Positions 37,461 to 49,808 of a stretch of DNA of 64,000 nucleotides are shown one piece after another (position 1 is the stretch's first letter; the number at the start of each line of letters is the position of its first letter). The translations under genes and the position numbers were made by a program. Below the pieces are notes generated by a model. The model saw nothing but the letters and a program-made list of their open reading frames with translations. It had not been told where the DNA came from and ran no database searches. The stretch covers positions 9,238,001 through 9,302,000 of the forward strand of contig JAMPIQ010000002.1 in assembly GCA_024699855.1 (NCBI GenBank), given 5' to 3'. This stretch comes from Aphelenchoides besseyi (taxonomy: Eukaryota; Nematoda; Chromadorea; Rhabditida; Aphelenchoididae).

Positions 37461-40400
37461 ATGTTTTTTAACCAGCAAGGTGGAAGGCAATCCGATAAAA
37501 ATCGAGATGAGGAGGAGAAACAGAATTATTGGTAGACGGAGAAGTCGTGTTTTACAATCTTAATTTTATGTTTTAGGGCACACGATGATCGAGACGATCG
37601 ACGTTCCAGTGATCGCCGCACATACGATGAGCGGCCCAGTCGAGACTATGGACGAAATTATGCTCGGAGCTATGGCAGAGATCCCAATTACTCACGACAG
37701 TGTTCGCCGCCCAATCGTCGAAGTCGTAGTCCGCCGGTTTGACATCGACCCAAATTTTTGTGCACCGGAATGACATCGTTTATATTTTTAAGCCGCGAAA
37801 ACGACGGTCCCCCGATCCTCCGTCCAATCGAATTATGCTCACGTCCCTGCCCACGCACGTTGACCGCGACACCGTAAGTGCTACGCAGAGTTGGAACAAC
37901 GGTTGGAGCAATTTCAGATGAACATCATCTTGTCTCAGCAAGGTTTCCATCCGGTCGACGTGCGAGTGATACGGAAAACAACAGATCTCGGTGGAACACG
38001 TGCTTTCGGATTCATTGAATTTAACACCATTGACGAAGGGAAGAAGTACATGAAATACACGAATGTATTGTCATAGCATAATACGAAGCTGACTTCTTGT
38101 TTAGGGTGTCATACAACTAGAAGATGGGTTTGAAGCACGAGTTGAATTTGCGCGTGAAAACGATTCGAGTTATCTCAACGAACGTAAAACATTCGCTTCC
38201 ACCGATTGGATGTGCGCAAAAGTAAGTAGTTAAAGAAACAATCAACTAAAATCAAATACTTCTAGTGTTCGATTAACAATTTTAATCGTCGATCTTCGTG
38301 CTTCAAATGCGGAACGGATCGCAAGGAATCGGATGCATTGGAAGAGAAGGGTTACAATTACGTTGGTTCTCAACCATGTGACAGTAAAAAGCATATTTTA
38401 ACACTAAGAATGATTCGTGATTTTCAGCAATACTCGTTCGAGAACTACCAGCTATTGCAAATGAATACGATGTTATTCACGCTTTCTCGACATACTCGAA
38501 CATTCCAATTCAACGCGTTCACATCAGCAACTCGAGAAAATATTGTTTTGTACAGCTGAGATCAATTGAAGATGCGTGTTATGTTCTCACGACTTTCAAT
38601 CGTGTAACTCCGCACATTCAAAACTGTGCAGGTAAATAACAAATACAAGATAGTGAACGTCGGTATTCCAGTTATTGTTACCTTCTCGCGCGTTTCTCTC
38701 AACAAAGTTCTGATGTCCGAGAGCGTAAAAGCAATCAAATCGCAAGTTGGTGTCACAACCAATCAAGTTCACGACGGTAAGTATCACATTTCAATTGCTA
38801 TGACATTCGTTTGCAGATCCAATCAACTCCGCTGCTCTTTTGGCTCAAAATGCGATCCAAATGGCGCAACTTGGTCGAATACCCGATTTGCACGGTCGGC
38901 AGTCCATTTCGACTCCTCTTGGTGTTTTTCAGTTATATTGTTAGTATCTATGTAGTTTTCGGTTGATTGACTTTGATTTACAGCTAAGCCCGATCCTCGC
39001 GGATTTCAACAAGACCCAAATAGTGGCTATTGGTATGATTCGACTAGTGGCTTCTATTACGATCCCAAAACCGGTTTCTACTTTAATAACACCACACAAC
39101 AGTGGTGTTTCTGGACAACAAAGTTCTCAACTTATATTCCAGTGGAAGGTCAAGAGCCGGAGCTTCGCAAAAAGTTGCAATTGGAGGAACGCAATTTACA
39201 AATCCAGGAAGTAGGCGGCGAGAGTTCACAAGTGAGTACTTGAACCTATCTGGCTTCTAATTATTTTTAGTATGCGGAGCAAACGGACGGTTCCAATCAA
39301 CAACAATCTGCGGGAGTTGAGGGCTCGATTGCTTCGCACGAAGCTGACGCGAGTAATCGATCGAAGAAGAAACGAAAGCGCGAAAAAATTGACGAAGTTG
39401 AAGAGAAGGTATGTTCGTAGATTTGATCAATTCATTGTTTCTTTAGCCTAAATCCGCTCAAGACATTCAACGCGAAATGGCCAAATGGGCAAAGAAACAG
39501 GAGAAAATCAAACTATCATTCAAGAAACCCGACTCAGAACCCGCAGCAACTGTTGATCCCAACGCAATGGTCGGTTACAGTTACGAAGAATATGTTTACA
39601 TGAAAATTGTTTAGAAATCATGGGCCGAAGATGAGGATCCAAACTCGGAGGAACAAGAAACTGCATCCGGAATTAGAAGCACTGGTAAAGTCTTTAGCTG
39701 AACAACCATTTTTTGCATATTAATTTCAATTCTTGATCCATTTCCTTTTTTTGAGAAACCTTATGAGTTTTCTAAAAATTAATTTTATTCTAATATTTCA
39801 ACCACTTACTAACAAGTATTGAGTTTTCAGAAACCGCTTCTGAAGTGCCTATCGATTCTACTTCGAGTGATCAAAAGGTCAAAGAATTTGATCCTGAAGA
39901 TTATTTGGATCGCAACCAACTCGCTTGTTTGTTATGTCAACGTCAATTCAAATCGTCGGATATCCTCGAAAAACATTGTCAGAAGAGTGAATTGCATAAG
40001 GTGCTTTCAACTGAAGTTATTTCTGTTCAATGAAATTTAGAATAACGTAGCGAACAAAAAGACCGAACTTGGAGCAGCACAATCTTTGTCTGTTCAGTCA
40101 ATGGCCACAGCGTTCGATTACTCTCAAGTATCGTACAGAGACAGAGCTCGTGAACGGCGTCAGCAGCAACAACTCTACGGATTAGATCCGGGTAAGAGCA
40201 TGTTTGCAAACTTTCTACATTTCAGTATTTAGACATTAGTAAACCTCTCGCGGGTGGTAACGTTGAAGACTATGAAGTTGAAGCCAAACGACGAGCACAT
40301 GTGCCCTTAGATGATACGAACGTTGGAAACAAGCTGTTGAAGAGTATGGGATGGACAGAAGGTCGCGGATTGGGTCGCAATGAACAAGGTTGAACGTAGA

Positions 40401-40569
40401 TAAACGATTTTTAAAGCAATTTCTGTTTGCAGGTATTGTCAATCCAATTGCAGCAGAACAACGCGCTCAAGGCGTTGGATTGGGAGCTGCAGGATCACGG
40501 ACGGGAATTAGTCGTAAAGAACGAAGCCTACATTCTACAATCCAACGCTTTAATAATATACGTGATTAA
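37461..40569 (+). CDS. RBM5/RBM10-type splicing regulator (RRM, RanBP2 ZnF, RRM, OCRE, C2H2, G-patch)
   Basis: Nuclear RNA-binding protein that controls exon inclusion. MFFNQQGGRQSDK, then an Arg/Ser/Asp-rich region; RRM1 (NRIMLTSLPTHV, RAFGFIEF); RanBP2 zinc finger (DWMCAKCSINNFNRRSSCFKCG); RRM2 (TILVRELP, KYCFVQLRSIEDA); OCRE tyrosine-rich repeats (SGYWYDSTSGFYYDP, TGFYFNN); Lys-rich coiled stretch; C2H2 (LACLLCQRQFKSSDILEKHCQKSELH); G-patch (NVGNKLLKSMGWTEGRGLG, GVGLGAAG). This is the complete domain order of RBM5/RBM10. About 14 exons. Intron 37876-37919 is needed to join RDT to MNIILSQQG; reading through it gives a stop. Confidence 0.95.
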
Positions 40570-40854
40570 ACACAATATTGTTTTTAATACCTTATGATTG
40601 TGATTACAAATTGGTTCTAATATCTCACGTTTTTTACTCAAGTTGACGACGTATGATTATCTTATGTAATGTTTGTTGTTTATAAACATAATTATACTTC
40701 GAATGTTCGATAGACAATCGGTTAACCAAACGCTATGATATTTTTTATCAGCAAAGGTCGAAAACTGCGGAAGGTCAATTGCTCTTCACTCTGATACGCT
40801 TTTCGAAAAGAACTTTTGATTTCAGTTTGTGCGACTCAAGTGATCAAATTGAAG

Positions 40855-42669
40855 ATGTCGTTTTGGCGTGGTAACAACACTTTGAAGGTTTCGGCCGAAC
40901 TGTTCGCTCAAAATCGTCGCCGTTTATTTGATGCGCTAAAGGAAAAGAAACTGCCCAGTGGTTCTGTGGTTTTGCTTCAAGGTGGAGAGGAGAGCACACG
41001 TTACAATACGGATGCTGAGGAACTGGCTTTTCGACAAGAATCTTACTTCTTTTGGACTTTCGGAGTTCACGAACCGGGATGTTTTGGTCTTCTTGAGTTG
41101 GATAGTGGAAAATCGGTACTTTTTCCCCCAAAACTTCACATGGATTTTGCCATTTGGAATGGATGGTAAGACCAATGAAAATACCCACTGCTGAACGCAT
41201 TTTACAGCATTCATCCAGAAAATTGGTTTCTCGATAAATACAAAGTCGACGATGTTAAATTTCATGAGGGTACCGTAATTCGCGATTACTTAAAATCGAA
41301 TAACGCAAAGAAATTGTATTTGTTGGTATACAATCATTCGCACTATACAATTGACAACGAACTTCTAGAAAGCCGAGAATACGGACAGCTCGAAGGTTTT
41401 AGCGCCGGCCGATTTCAATGGTATCAACAACTTCGAACGCGATGATGAGCTTCTTTATCCGGTTATTGCTGAGCTACGAGTTTTCAAGACAGATCTTGAA
41501 CTGGAAGTTTTGCGTTATGCTTCGAAAATAGCATCTGAAGCACACCGTGAAGTAATGCGACGAATTCAGCCGACTATGTACGAATACCAAATGGAAAGTC
41601 TGTTTCATCACATTTCATATTATACTGGAGGTTGTCGACACGTCGCTTACACGTGCATTGCTGCAAGGAAAGTTTGTGGTCAAGAGAGTAGTCAAGCAAT
41701 CGTTTTAGTGGTCCGAATGGAGCGATTTTACATTATGGTCATGCTGGATCACCGAACGCTCGTAAAATAAACGACGGCGATTTGTGTTTGTTTGATGTAA
41801 GTTGAATAGTCGATTGCAAGTTTTCGAATTCAAATAGATGGGACCGGAATACAATTGTTATGCTTCCGACGTTACTTGTACTTTCCCATCCAATGGAAAG
41901 TTCACTGAAAAGCAGAAGATCATCTACAACGTGAGTAATTAATTCGAAAAAATTTACGATGATCACTTTTAGGCGGTCTTAGGTATAGTTTCAGTTTCGA
42001 ATACCGATACCAGAACTTAAGATGCCCGCAATGTCGTGTTTGAAAACGCAAAGCCTGGAGTACGCTGGACAGAAATGCACTTATTAGCCGAACGCACCAT
42101 TTTGAAGCATCTTCTCGGTGCGAAAATCGTTGAAGGCGATTTGGACGAGATGTTTAGAGCGCGTGTTGGAGCGGTGTTTCAGCCTCATGGTCTCGGGCAC
42201 TTTATGGGTGATTTGCAAGCGTGTATCGAATCACGTTTAATTTTTAGGATTAGACGTTCATGATTGTGGAGGCTATCTTGGGTTTCTATTGTTTCTGCTT
42301 CCAATTTTTGGTTTCATTATTTCAGTGATGCGCTTCCACGTTCAACTGAGCCGGGACTAAAATCTCTGCGTACGACTCGAACTTTGCAGGAACGAATGGT
42401 GATTACAATTGAACCCGGTTGCTACTTTATTGATACGGTGAGTCTCTCAAACGAACTGAAATGTAGTTGTATTTTAGTTGTTGGACAAAGCATTGGAATG
42501 TCCAGTACAATCAAAGTTTTTGAACAAAACAGTCATTGATGGGTACCGTGGTTTTGGTGGGGTTCGTATCGAAGATGATGTGGTCATTTGGGCCAAAGGC
42601 AACGAATGCATGAACGATGTGCCGCGAACTGTTGAAGAAATCGAAGAGTTCATGAAAAATCGCGATTAA
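40855..42669 (+). CDS. Xaa-Pro dipeptidase (prolidase, PEPD; M24B)
   Basis: Cytosolic metallopeptidase releasing C-terminal Pro from dipeptides. TTTCAG at 40819-40824 looks like a spliced-leader acceptor; the ATG at 40855 gives [10 protein letters not shown]. The AMP N-terminal domain has [15 protein letters not shown]. The catalytic domain keeps every metal ligand: Asp in LCLFDMGPEY and SDVTC, His in PHGLGHFMG, Glu in ITIEPGCYF and GGVRIEDD. It ends [11 protein letters not shown], shorter than the human C-terminus. About nine exons. Intron 41668-41708 begins GA (GCAAG|gaaagt) and ends TTTTAG; only this join gives [18 protein letters not shown]. The GT four bases on shifts the frame. Confidence 0.95.
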
Positions 42670-42965
42670 CCGTACTTATCAACTTACTTATCGTAGTCGT
42701 CGAACTGTTGCTAATACGCAGAATGTAAGCGCAATAAATTATTAAAACGAACTGTTTTACGAACTTGTCGATGAAAGATCGTGTTGATACAATCGACAGT
42801 ATAAAGGTTGATCATTTTATTTGCTCGAATTATGGTGTTCATAAGTTAATATTATTAGGGTTTTTCTTCGAAATACCGAGAAATCAGTGCAAATGTTCAT
42901 CAACACATGACTGGAGGTAAAGAAAATACGTGGATAAGCATCAATTCAAGTCAAATTATAGCCAT

Positions 42966-45900
42966 TTAGTCGTTGTGCGGATGTTTGATTCGACGAGGAA
43001 TCCGCTCAATCGGATCGATGGACGAAATGAATTGCGGTAACCAAACTAACGCGTGAAGTAGACCGAAAACGTTGACCAGAACAACAGTCTGGAAGAATAC
43101 ACGTACCAGATAAGCAGGAATAAATGGCAATGTAGTCATCGCCCATAGCGTTGAACCGCCGGCTTGTATAATTGGGTATCCGACAATCGACAGAGTCTCG
43201 ATTACTTTCAACTCGGCAGTCGGCTCTTTTGAGCAATGATAACGATAACAAATGTGAATACTAAAGTCAACAGCCAGTCCTATTGCCATAATGATCTAAA
43301 ATACGTTTAGTAAGTATAAACAAAAGACTATCGGATTGTTTTCATTTTGAACTACTAACTAATCAAAATGTCTATCTTATAAAGCGCGGTGCTTGTATTT
43401 TAAACCAATGGTACTTTAGCTGTCGGATAACTTACACAGCCCATTGAAACGGAATCCAGATCGCTGCCCCACAAACAAAGAAAACCGCAAACACCCGTGG
43501 AAATCGAAATCAACGAGAAGGACATGACGAACACGGAAAGCTAAAACTGATCGGTTTTAAAGCAGAGACACTCATTCGGACATACACGATCTGGTAAAAA
43601 GAACAAGGAAATAATCGCCATAACTGCTATTGCTGAACCAACAGATTGCATACTCGACGGTGCGATCGTTTTGCGTTGATCAATAAGAAATGGACTGAAG
43701 ATGTTCGCAAGAAATCCGTCAAACTCGGGGTAATCGTTGATGATTGCACGCCAACGGAACAGTTCCGTTTGCCGTTTGTCCCACGAATCCAAACCGTAGA
43801 ATGAGGTTTGAAAGGTGAACGCAGCAACACACGGATCACCGTCTGGAACGCTGTCATTGATTCGAACAACCTGTCGAAATTGTTGATAATCGAATTGACT
43901 GAAGAATTGACGAAGGTATTTGCGCTTGTAGAAGTCACGTTCGTATTGTACTTCAGGAAAATCGTTCAAGAAACTCTGATATTCCCAGACCCACAAATTC
44001 GTGGATACGCGTCCAATCGAGTAGTTTGTGTTTTCCAATCGAAAAACCAACTCGTTAAAACGATTACGACCCAACGGATCACGTAAATCTGGTGGCTTCA
44101 TAATGTGGATATGTGGCATAACATTGTCAGCCCAAATGTATTTATCTAAAGTCAAATATTTGTGTAAATTTCTCATTCCCCAAATTCTTACCAGCCAAAT
44201 AGACAAACGTTTGAATTGGTGAATTGTCGCGAATGTACTTCTTGGGACTGATATCGACTTTCATATGAACACAACCGTAGAAACTAACAGCAATGTAAAC
44301 GAAGAAGAACACGAAACTGATCGCTTTAACTTTTGGTTGTAGAATGAACGGAGCGTAATACTCCTTGAAGAGACGATGCATAATCGTTGCTAAACTCTTT
44401 TTCCATTGCTTTAATTTGACAACAACTTACGTTCATGATACGACTGATCCATTTCTTCGCTATTTGTTTTCTTCGGCACAACTTCATTGCCAGCAACAAG
44501 AACTCCCGAAGAGTCAATATTTCGATTGCAACGGAAATACATCTTTATTCCACCTTCACTTTCGCGCATTCCACCGTATACCATAATTGCGGCAAAGAAC
44601 GTGATTTGGAATAAGTAATCAATCATCATTCCAACGGCCGTCAACGTACAAAAGTCCGCCACAGCTGGAGTGGGTGACAGCCAATAACCCAAAGCTGAAA
44701 ACTAAATTACAACGAAACTAAAATGAACAAACCGAAGCATCCGAAATTTGTTAACGACGTAACCGTAATCGATGCTCCAGCATCACCCATAGCAATTCCC
44801 ATACGCTTTTCTACTGACAATCGAGGATCAGTCATACGCCATGCACCCAGCATCAAGAACGCATCATCGACACCTGAACTCTTTTGTTTGCTTTCATTGT
44901 TATTTCAACTAACCAACTGCTAAGATTAAGAACGGCATCGTACTCGAAACGGGATTAAATGCCAACCCGAAGTAGAACGTAAGTCCAAAGGTACAAATTA
45001 ATCCGAGAACAACGCAAATCACACCAAAAAATGCTTCTACTGGCTTCGATCTTAAGACAAGTTTTTGAAAAGGATTTAAATGAAAACTCACTTTCGAATA
45101 TCCTTGGACAGGTTAGTGAAATAGACGAAGAACATCATTTGTATTGTTGCAGGGATTGCAAACGGCACGGCGGTCTCAATGATCAGTCGAAGTTCATCGT
45201 CCATTGCTTTGTCACTAAACTCCAAACTCATTTACTGTAATTTTCATTGCAACTTACTTGTGCGGAATAAACTGAATGTTTGATTCTTCAGTCTTCTTAT
45301 CCCAAAATTTGTTTAGTTCTTCTCGATAAGCAAAATAAGCGTCTCGGGAATTGCCAACTACCGGGAAAGCAATAAACCAATGAATTGTTAGCACACGTGC
45401 ACCCGTGATCTCATGTTTTTGACCGGTAACATTAACACCGTAAATGATCTGAAATTTAATTGTACTTTTGACAATCCGATCTACTCACATTGCCGATATC
45501 TTTGGGTCGATTAAAAAGATACATAACTGGATAAGAGAGCTGCAGGTTTGGATTAATACGTGAGCCATTACTACGAAACAGATTTTCGGCGTGTTTCAAC
45601 CAAACGTTCAAATTGTTGTCGCATTCTGCTTCTGGAGCCTTTTTGCAAAAGTCACTGAAGACCCACTCATGATCACCGTAGTTCATACGAACATTCATCA
45701 TTTCATTTGTGTAATCATACAAATCACGTAGAATGTTACTTTCGAGCAGATTCTCGTAGTTTTTATGAACAACGTAGAATCGAAGAATGTCATTGTGAAT
45801 CGGAGCGTTAACGGCTAAATTTGTTATACTTATAACTGGAGTTAAACTTCATACCTTTTTTGTGTTTTCTTTTTGGCATCGATCCAATTGTCGCCTTCGA

Positions 45901-46218
45901 TGAACGCGGCACACGAACCGCTCCAACTTCAGGTGGCACCACCGGTTCAGCGTCCAAGTTGCCCGGTGGCATGTGATTGAAAACCTGCGCCCCCTCGAAT
46001 TCATGTCGAACCGGAGCATCTGACGGAACGAATAGCTTGTACAAATCCAAATTGATTTGAATAAAAGCCAACCCGGGAATACAAGCAACTGTGAAGAGCA
46101 GTGTGGCGATCAAAATTTTGCCCGGGTGTCGACCAACGAATTCGCCGTACCATTCGAACAAGCCGGCAGTCGCATCTTTGAGCCTTTCGCCCAAATCGCC
46201 GGCCTTCTGATTAGCCAT
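42966..46218 (-). CDS. Patched-related (PTR) protein with sterol-sensing domain
   Basis: RND-type multipass membrane protein; nematode PTRs act in cuticle formation, moulting, growth and osmoregulation (C. elegans knowledge). From ATG 46218: cytosolic start, TM1 (KILIATLLFTVACIPGLAF), large extracellular loop (FVPSDAPVRHEFEG...), the sterol-sensing domain (VPFAIPATIQMMFFVYF; FGVICVVLGLICTFGLTF; STMPFLILAVGVDDAFLML; SLTNFGCFALGYWLSPTPAV), a second loop, and the second half with MAIGLAVDFSIHICYRYH. It ends PRRIKHPHND. About eleven exons. A CCCGCAG acceptor at about 46290 lies upstream, suggesting trans-splicing. Confidence 0.92.
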
Positions 46219-46330
46219 CAACTAAACGAAAATCTAATTGACCAATTCGTTAACCAAAACACGTAAATCTATTTCATTTGAAAGTTTAATCTGCGGGAAA
46301 AAACATAAACTAAAGGAAAACTGATATCGT

Positions 46331-46684
46331 TTATGCGTAATCCGGGGATTGAGAAATCAAACCGCCGTCGGCAAAAAACCGCAAAACTCTTCGAACTCGA
46401 ACTGAGCGACCTTTACGACAATTTCGTTTCAGTTCGTGACGATTTGATTTTGCTGTCAAGAAATCAAACGCACGAGACACATAGCGGACGAACGAGAAGT
46501 CGACGGACCGATCTCGAAGGCGATTGCTTCTCCCGGATTTCGCGATCACGGCAGGAGTTTGCTCGCGCGCGACGTCTTCGCCAATTTCGTCGTCGATTGT
46601 GAAACATTGGAGGTCAACGACGACGAGAAGCAATAGCGTGACGACAAATGTGCCGTAGACGATCCGAGCACGTTCGGTTGACAT
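46331..46684 (-). CDS. Small protein with N-terminal signal or anchor (117 aa), upstream of PTR
   Basis: Intronless. ATG 46684: MSTERARIVYGTFVVTLLLLVVVDLQC, a hydrophobic signal or anchor, then an acidic stretch (DDEIGEDVAREQ) and a strongly basic C-terminal half (NRHELKRNCRKGRSVRVRR). It ends DGGLISQSPDYA. The RKGR and RVRR sites could be processed. Its stop lies 112 bp before the PTR start on the same strand, with a splice acceptor in the gap: the spacing of a nematode operon. Family unknown. Confidence 0.55.
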   Translation of the reverse strand: MSTERARIVYGTFVVTLLLLVVVDLQCFTIDDEIGEDVAREQTPAVIAKSGRSNRLRDRSVDFSFVRYVSRAFDFLTAKSNRHELKRNCRKGRSVRVRRVLRFFADGGLISQSPDYA

Positions 46685-47221
46685 TGAACTTTCAGGTCAA
46701 ATCAGATTGGGACCGAAGGTCTGAAATCAATACGAAACATACGGTTTACTTCAGTTGTGTCAATGGATCTCTGATTTAAATTCAAGAACTAGGATTTTGA
46801 AGGTGTGAAGTGCGTTTTCACTTGTAAATCTTTTCGTTCAAACAAGTCTTCGTACGTCTGTAGTCGTTTTTGTACTCTTAACAACAGGATTATCTGTCTT
46901 CTTGAATAGCATCACTGATCGAAGAAATCAGTTCTTCGGCGACTTTGTTTCTTTATTTTCGTTGTTTCGAAAACAACTTTTTGCGGCATTTCATCAAAAC
47001 TTGTGATTTTCGAAAAGTTCAGTAACGTTTCTAGAAACTACTTTCTTCGTACAATTTCAAACTCGCTAGAGAAGTTATTGATGTTATTAGCACTTTCTTT
47101 GATCGGTCAGAAGTATTTTTCAGGTTTGGTAATCCCTAATTGTAAATTGTCCTGATTCTTTGCTGTTTATTAAGAAATACTTCAAGACGTTAACAAGAGA
47201 ATTGAAGGTCTCCATTCTCGT
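46685..47221. other. Intergenic, no gene supported
   Basis: About 540 bp, AT-rich, without motifs. It holds the promoter for the small gene and PTR, and the 3' end of the aspartic protease. Confidence 0.5.
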
Positions 47222-49201
47222 TTAGACTTCCTTGTGATGGGCCTTCGCAAATCCGATTCTGAAATCTCAGTTGTTATAGAGAAGAGAAGAAAAACTAACT
47301 GGTTGTTTCCAACGTCGTAGATGTTGCACTGAAAAGGTGGAGAATTTACAGTTTAGATGCACATTAGAACACCTCTATTTCTAGAGGTTATCTTACTTGT
47401 GTACGAATGAAACTGTCTCCCAAAAGCCAATCAAAGTCAAATCCAAATCCGAAGTCAATACTAAAATGCACGTTGAACACAGACTCAGAGGACAGCGTGG
47501 TGCAAAGGTAACACGTCTGCACAGAGTTCGGTGGCTCCCAGGTTCAATCCCTGGTCGAGCTGTAATGCGAACTCCGCTGTTCTCGCCCCACCCAGGCGGT
47601 ACCAATTCTGGAAGCCAATGGGTACCTTGAATTCAAGGGGAAGCACGGGGGCGCTGTTCAGAGCTGGCAACTCGCAACAGCAATGCCCTTACAATATGCC
47701 AAGACCCGAACATAATAGGGCGTTCGGAGCCTCTCCATCGCTTGCGATTGAATCAAAAGAGGGGATTTTTCGTGCTTTTCGTGCACAGACTCAAATGCTT
47801 CAGCTTACCCAAGTGCGCATGTATTATCTGGGGACAATTCCAACTACAATATCAAATAATTTGCTGAAACATTCGAAAAGAAGCTTACGTCGATGACGTG
47901 CTCATTTCCTGGAATTCTGATTTCTTTGCCGGAAATCGTGAAAACCAAATCGTCGAGTTTCTTTGCACTATCACAAGGCACAGTGTAGAGACCGCTCTCA
48001 AAATCATACTCTGCACCTGAAGCATCAATAATTGCTTGAACATCGTCGTCGGGTCCATAGATGAATGAGGTGCCTACAAGAATTGATTACGTTCATTTGT
48101 AAAACGTCTTTAGCGTTACCGGTATCTGAGATTGCAGATGATGATTGTTTGTTCTTGTGCGAGCCAACGCTGAAACCTTGGATTGCGAATTCCCAGTAGG
48201 TATCCGAAGTGATTGGAGTGTAGACAATATTCTAAACTTTTCTTGATTATTATATCCAATAAAATATAATAACCGAATCGCAGTTAACGTTGTCAAGAGC
48301 ACCATAAGTGATCAAACCTAAAAGATTATGATTTGTGCCGCATTACTCAATCCAACCTCCGCTTTGTCCTTCCGAGGGCTTGACGTGACGGTCGAGCCAA
48401 ACAGTGAACAAACGAGAGTCCAATTGCCATTGAACGTTGAAGAATGGAGGAACAACATCATCTTCGCTTAAAGCAGGCCAACCCAAACCGAAAATACCGT
48501 CGATGGGGAAGTATCTGAACAGACAAATGAAGTTATTGATATATGACATACCCAAAGACCTCAGCAATACCCTCCGCTGCCCCAAGGGTTTGATTGGTAA
48601 CAGTCAAGCCTCCGAATGTGGTAACATCCTGGACTAAATCTCCATAGCAAGAACCGGATCTGTAATCCATAAGCATTTAAAAACCGGTTATGACTTGTTA
48701 CCCGTAGTAGATTTCAAATTGACGTCCATCTTTTTTGAACGTGGACGATGCAGTTCGATCGTATTTTTGTTTCTTCCACACGGGTCCAAAAAGTGGGTTG
48801 TACAAACCGTTACATTCTTCAGCTGTGCAGCTTTTGTCCACAACCCAAAGATTTGAGCTGCCTAAATTTCTTTCGATTAACAATCAGATGCATTGAAGCC
48901 CACCGGTATCCAATACGATTTGGAAAGGTTGAGGTGGTGTACCTATTGTTATGTTTCCCAAATAGAAATTATCTAAATAAGCTTATTTGAAAGTTTAACA
49001 TAATCTCTACGTACCAATGTAATCTGAGAATTGTTGCGATCCCTTCTTCATGCGTTGAGTGAACTTTTGTGGCATGGACGTCTTCAACGAACGTCTCAAC
49101 GCCAATTCCTTACCGTTGGGCATGTGTTTGTGAATTGGCATGTTGAAGACGACGGCGCCCACCACTGCACAAGTGCACAACAAAACTAACAACGACTTCA
49201 T
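47222..49201 (-). CDS. Pepsin-like aspartic protease (A1), secreted
   Basis: Secreted two-lobe aspartyl protease, likely digestive. Signal peptide MKSLLVLLCTCAVVGA, basic propeptide, then NNFYLGNITIGTPPQPF, first active site VLDTGSSNLWVV, GLFGLGW-type IFGLGWPAL, NIVYTPITSDTYWEFAIQGF, second active site ISDTGTSFIYG, and the end WLLGDSFIRT, CNIYDVGNNQ, IGFAKAHHKEV. Both catalytic Asp are present, so it should be active. About nine exons. A tRNA-derived SINE lies in the 348-nt intron 47461-47808, far longer than its other introns. The last exon (stop 47222-47224) joins GNNQ to IGFA across a 42-nt intron. Confidence 0.93.
47491..47765 (+). mobile_element. tRNA-derived SINE-like insertion in an intron
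   Basis: The head (47491-47563) resembles a tRNA: A box TGGTGCAAAGG at 47498-47508, B box GGTTCAATCC at 47541-47550, and a perfect five-pair T stem (CCAGG/CCTGG) with loop TTCAATC. The acceptor stem is partial (ACAGC/GCTGT), and the anticodon stem does not pair. A GC-richer body follows to about 47765. Both the base composition and the length contrast with the neighbouring 40-50 nt introns. No clear terminal repeats or target duplication found, so the right end is approximate. Confidence 0.6.
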
Positions 49202-49808
49202 TTTTCTACTGTACCTGTGAATTCACAGTTCAGTTGAGAAGAATGAATGAAAAAAGCTTTTACATTACTTTTTATATAAACAGAGTTTTTATTGAAGGTG
49301 GAGTAATGGCTAACAAAATTAATATTCTTTATCAGTGAACTAAATTGTTTAATTAACTTCACGTCCGCTATCAGCGTCATTATTGGAGCAGATCAAAAGT
49401 GAGTGTTCTGCAGAATTCTCTCTTTAGATAAGGGCAGACCAGCGTCTTTATTGTGATGTGAGATTATTTGTTGATAATTCTCATCAGAAAAATACCCTCT
49501 AGTTGCTTGATGATTCGATTAAATGTCGGCCTATCCTTTTATGCTTCAAATTGTGCGTTGTTTGACGCAATTCAGGACTATTGAAGGAAGAAGTTAGGAG
49601 TTTGACTAGTTGCTAGGTTAATGAATTGAATAACCGTAGGTCAGAAAACTGACAACAAGCGTTATCTTTCGAATTAAGATCAGTTCCCTTCAACCCGTAA
49701 AATTATTGAGTTTAATAACCGATCAAAATGATATTGATGAAAACAGCTTTAATGGTTGGTCTTTATTATTAAAGTTTGTGAACAAATATGATTACTTTAC
49801 GAAACAGT
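49202..49808. other. Intergenic with TATA box of the aspartic protease at 49271-49280
   Basis: TTTATATAAA on the minus strand lies about 70 bp upstream of the protease ATG. The rest is AT-rich and empty. Confidence 0.5.

Noticed and set aside
47491..47563. A functional tRNA gene
   Set aside because: T arm and both boxes are good, but the anticodon stem does not pair and the acceptor stem is broken; fits a SINE head or pseudogene.
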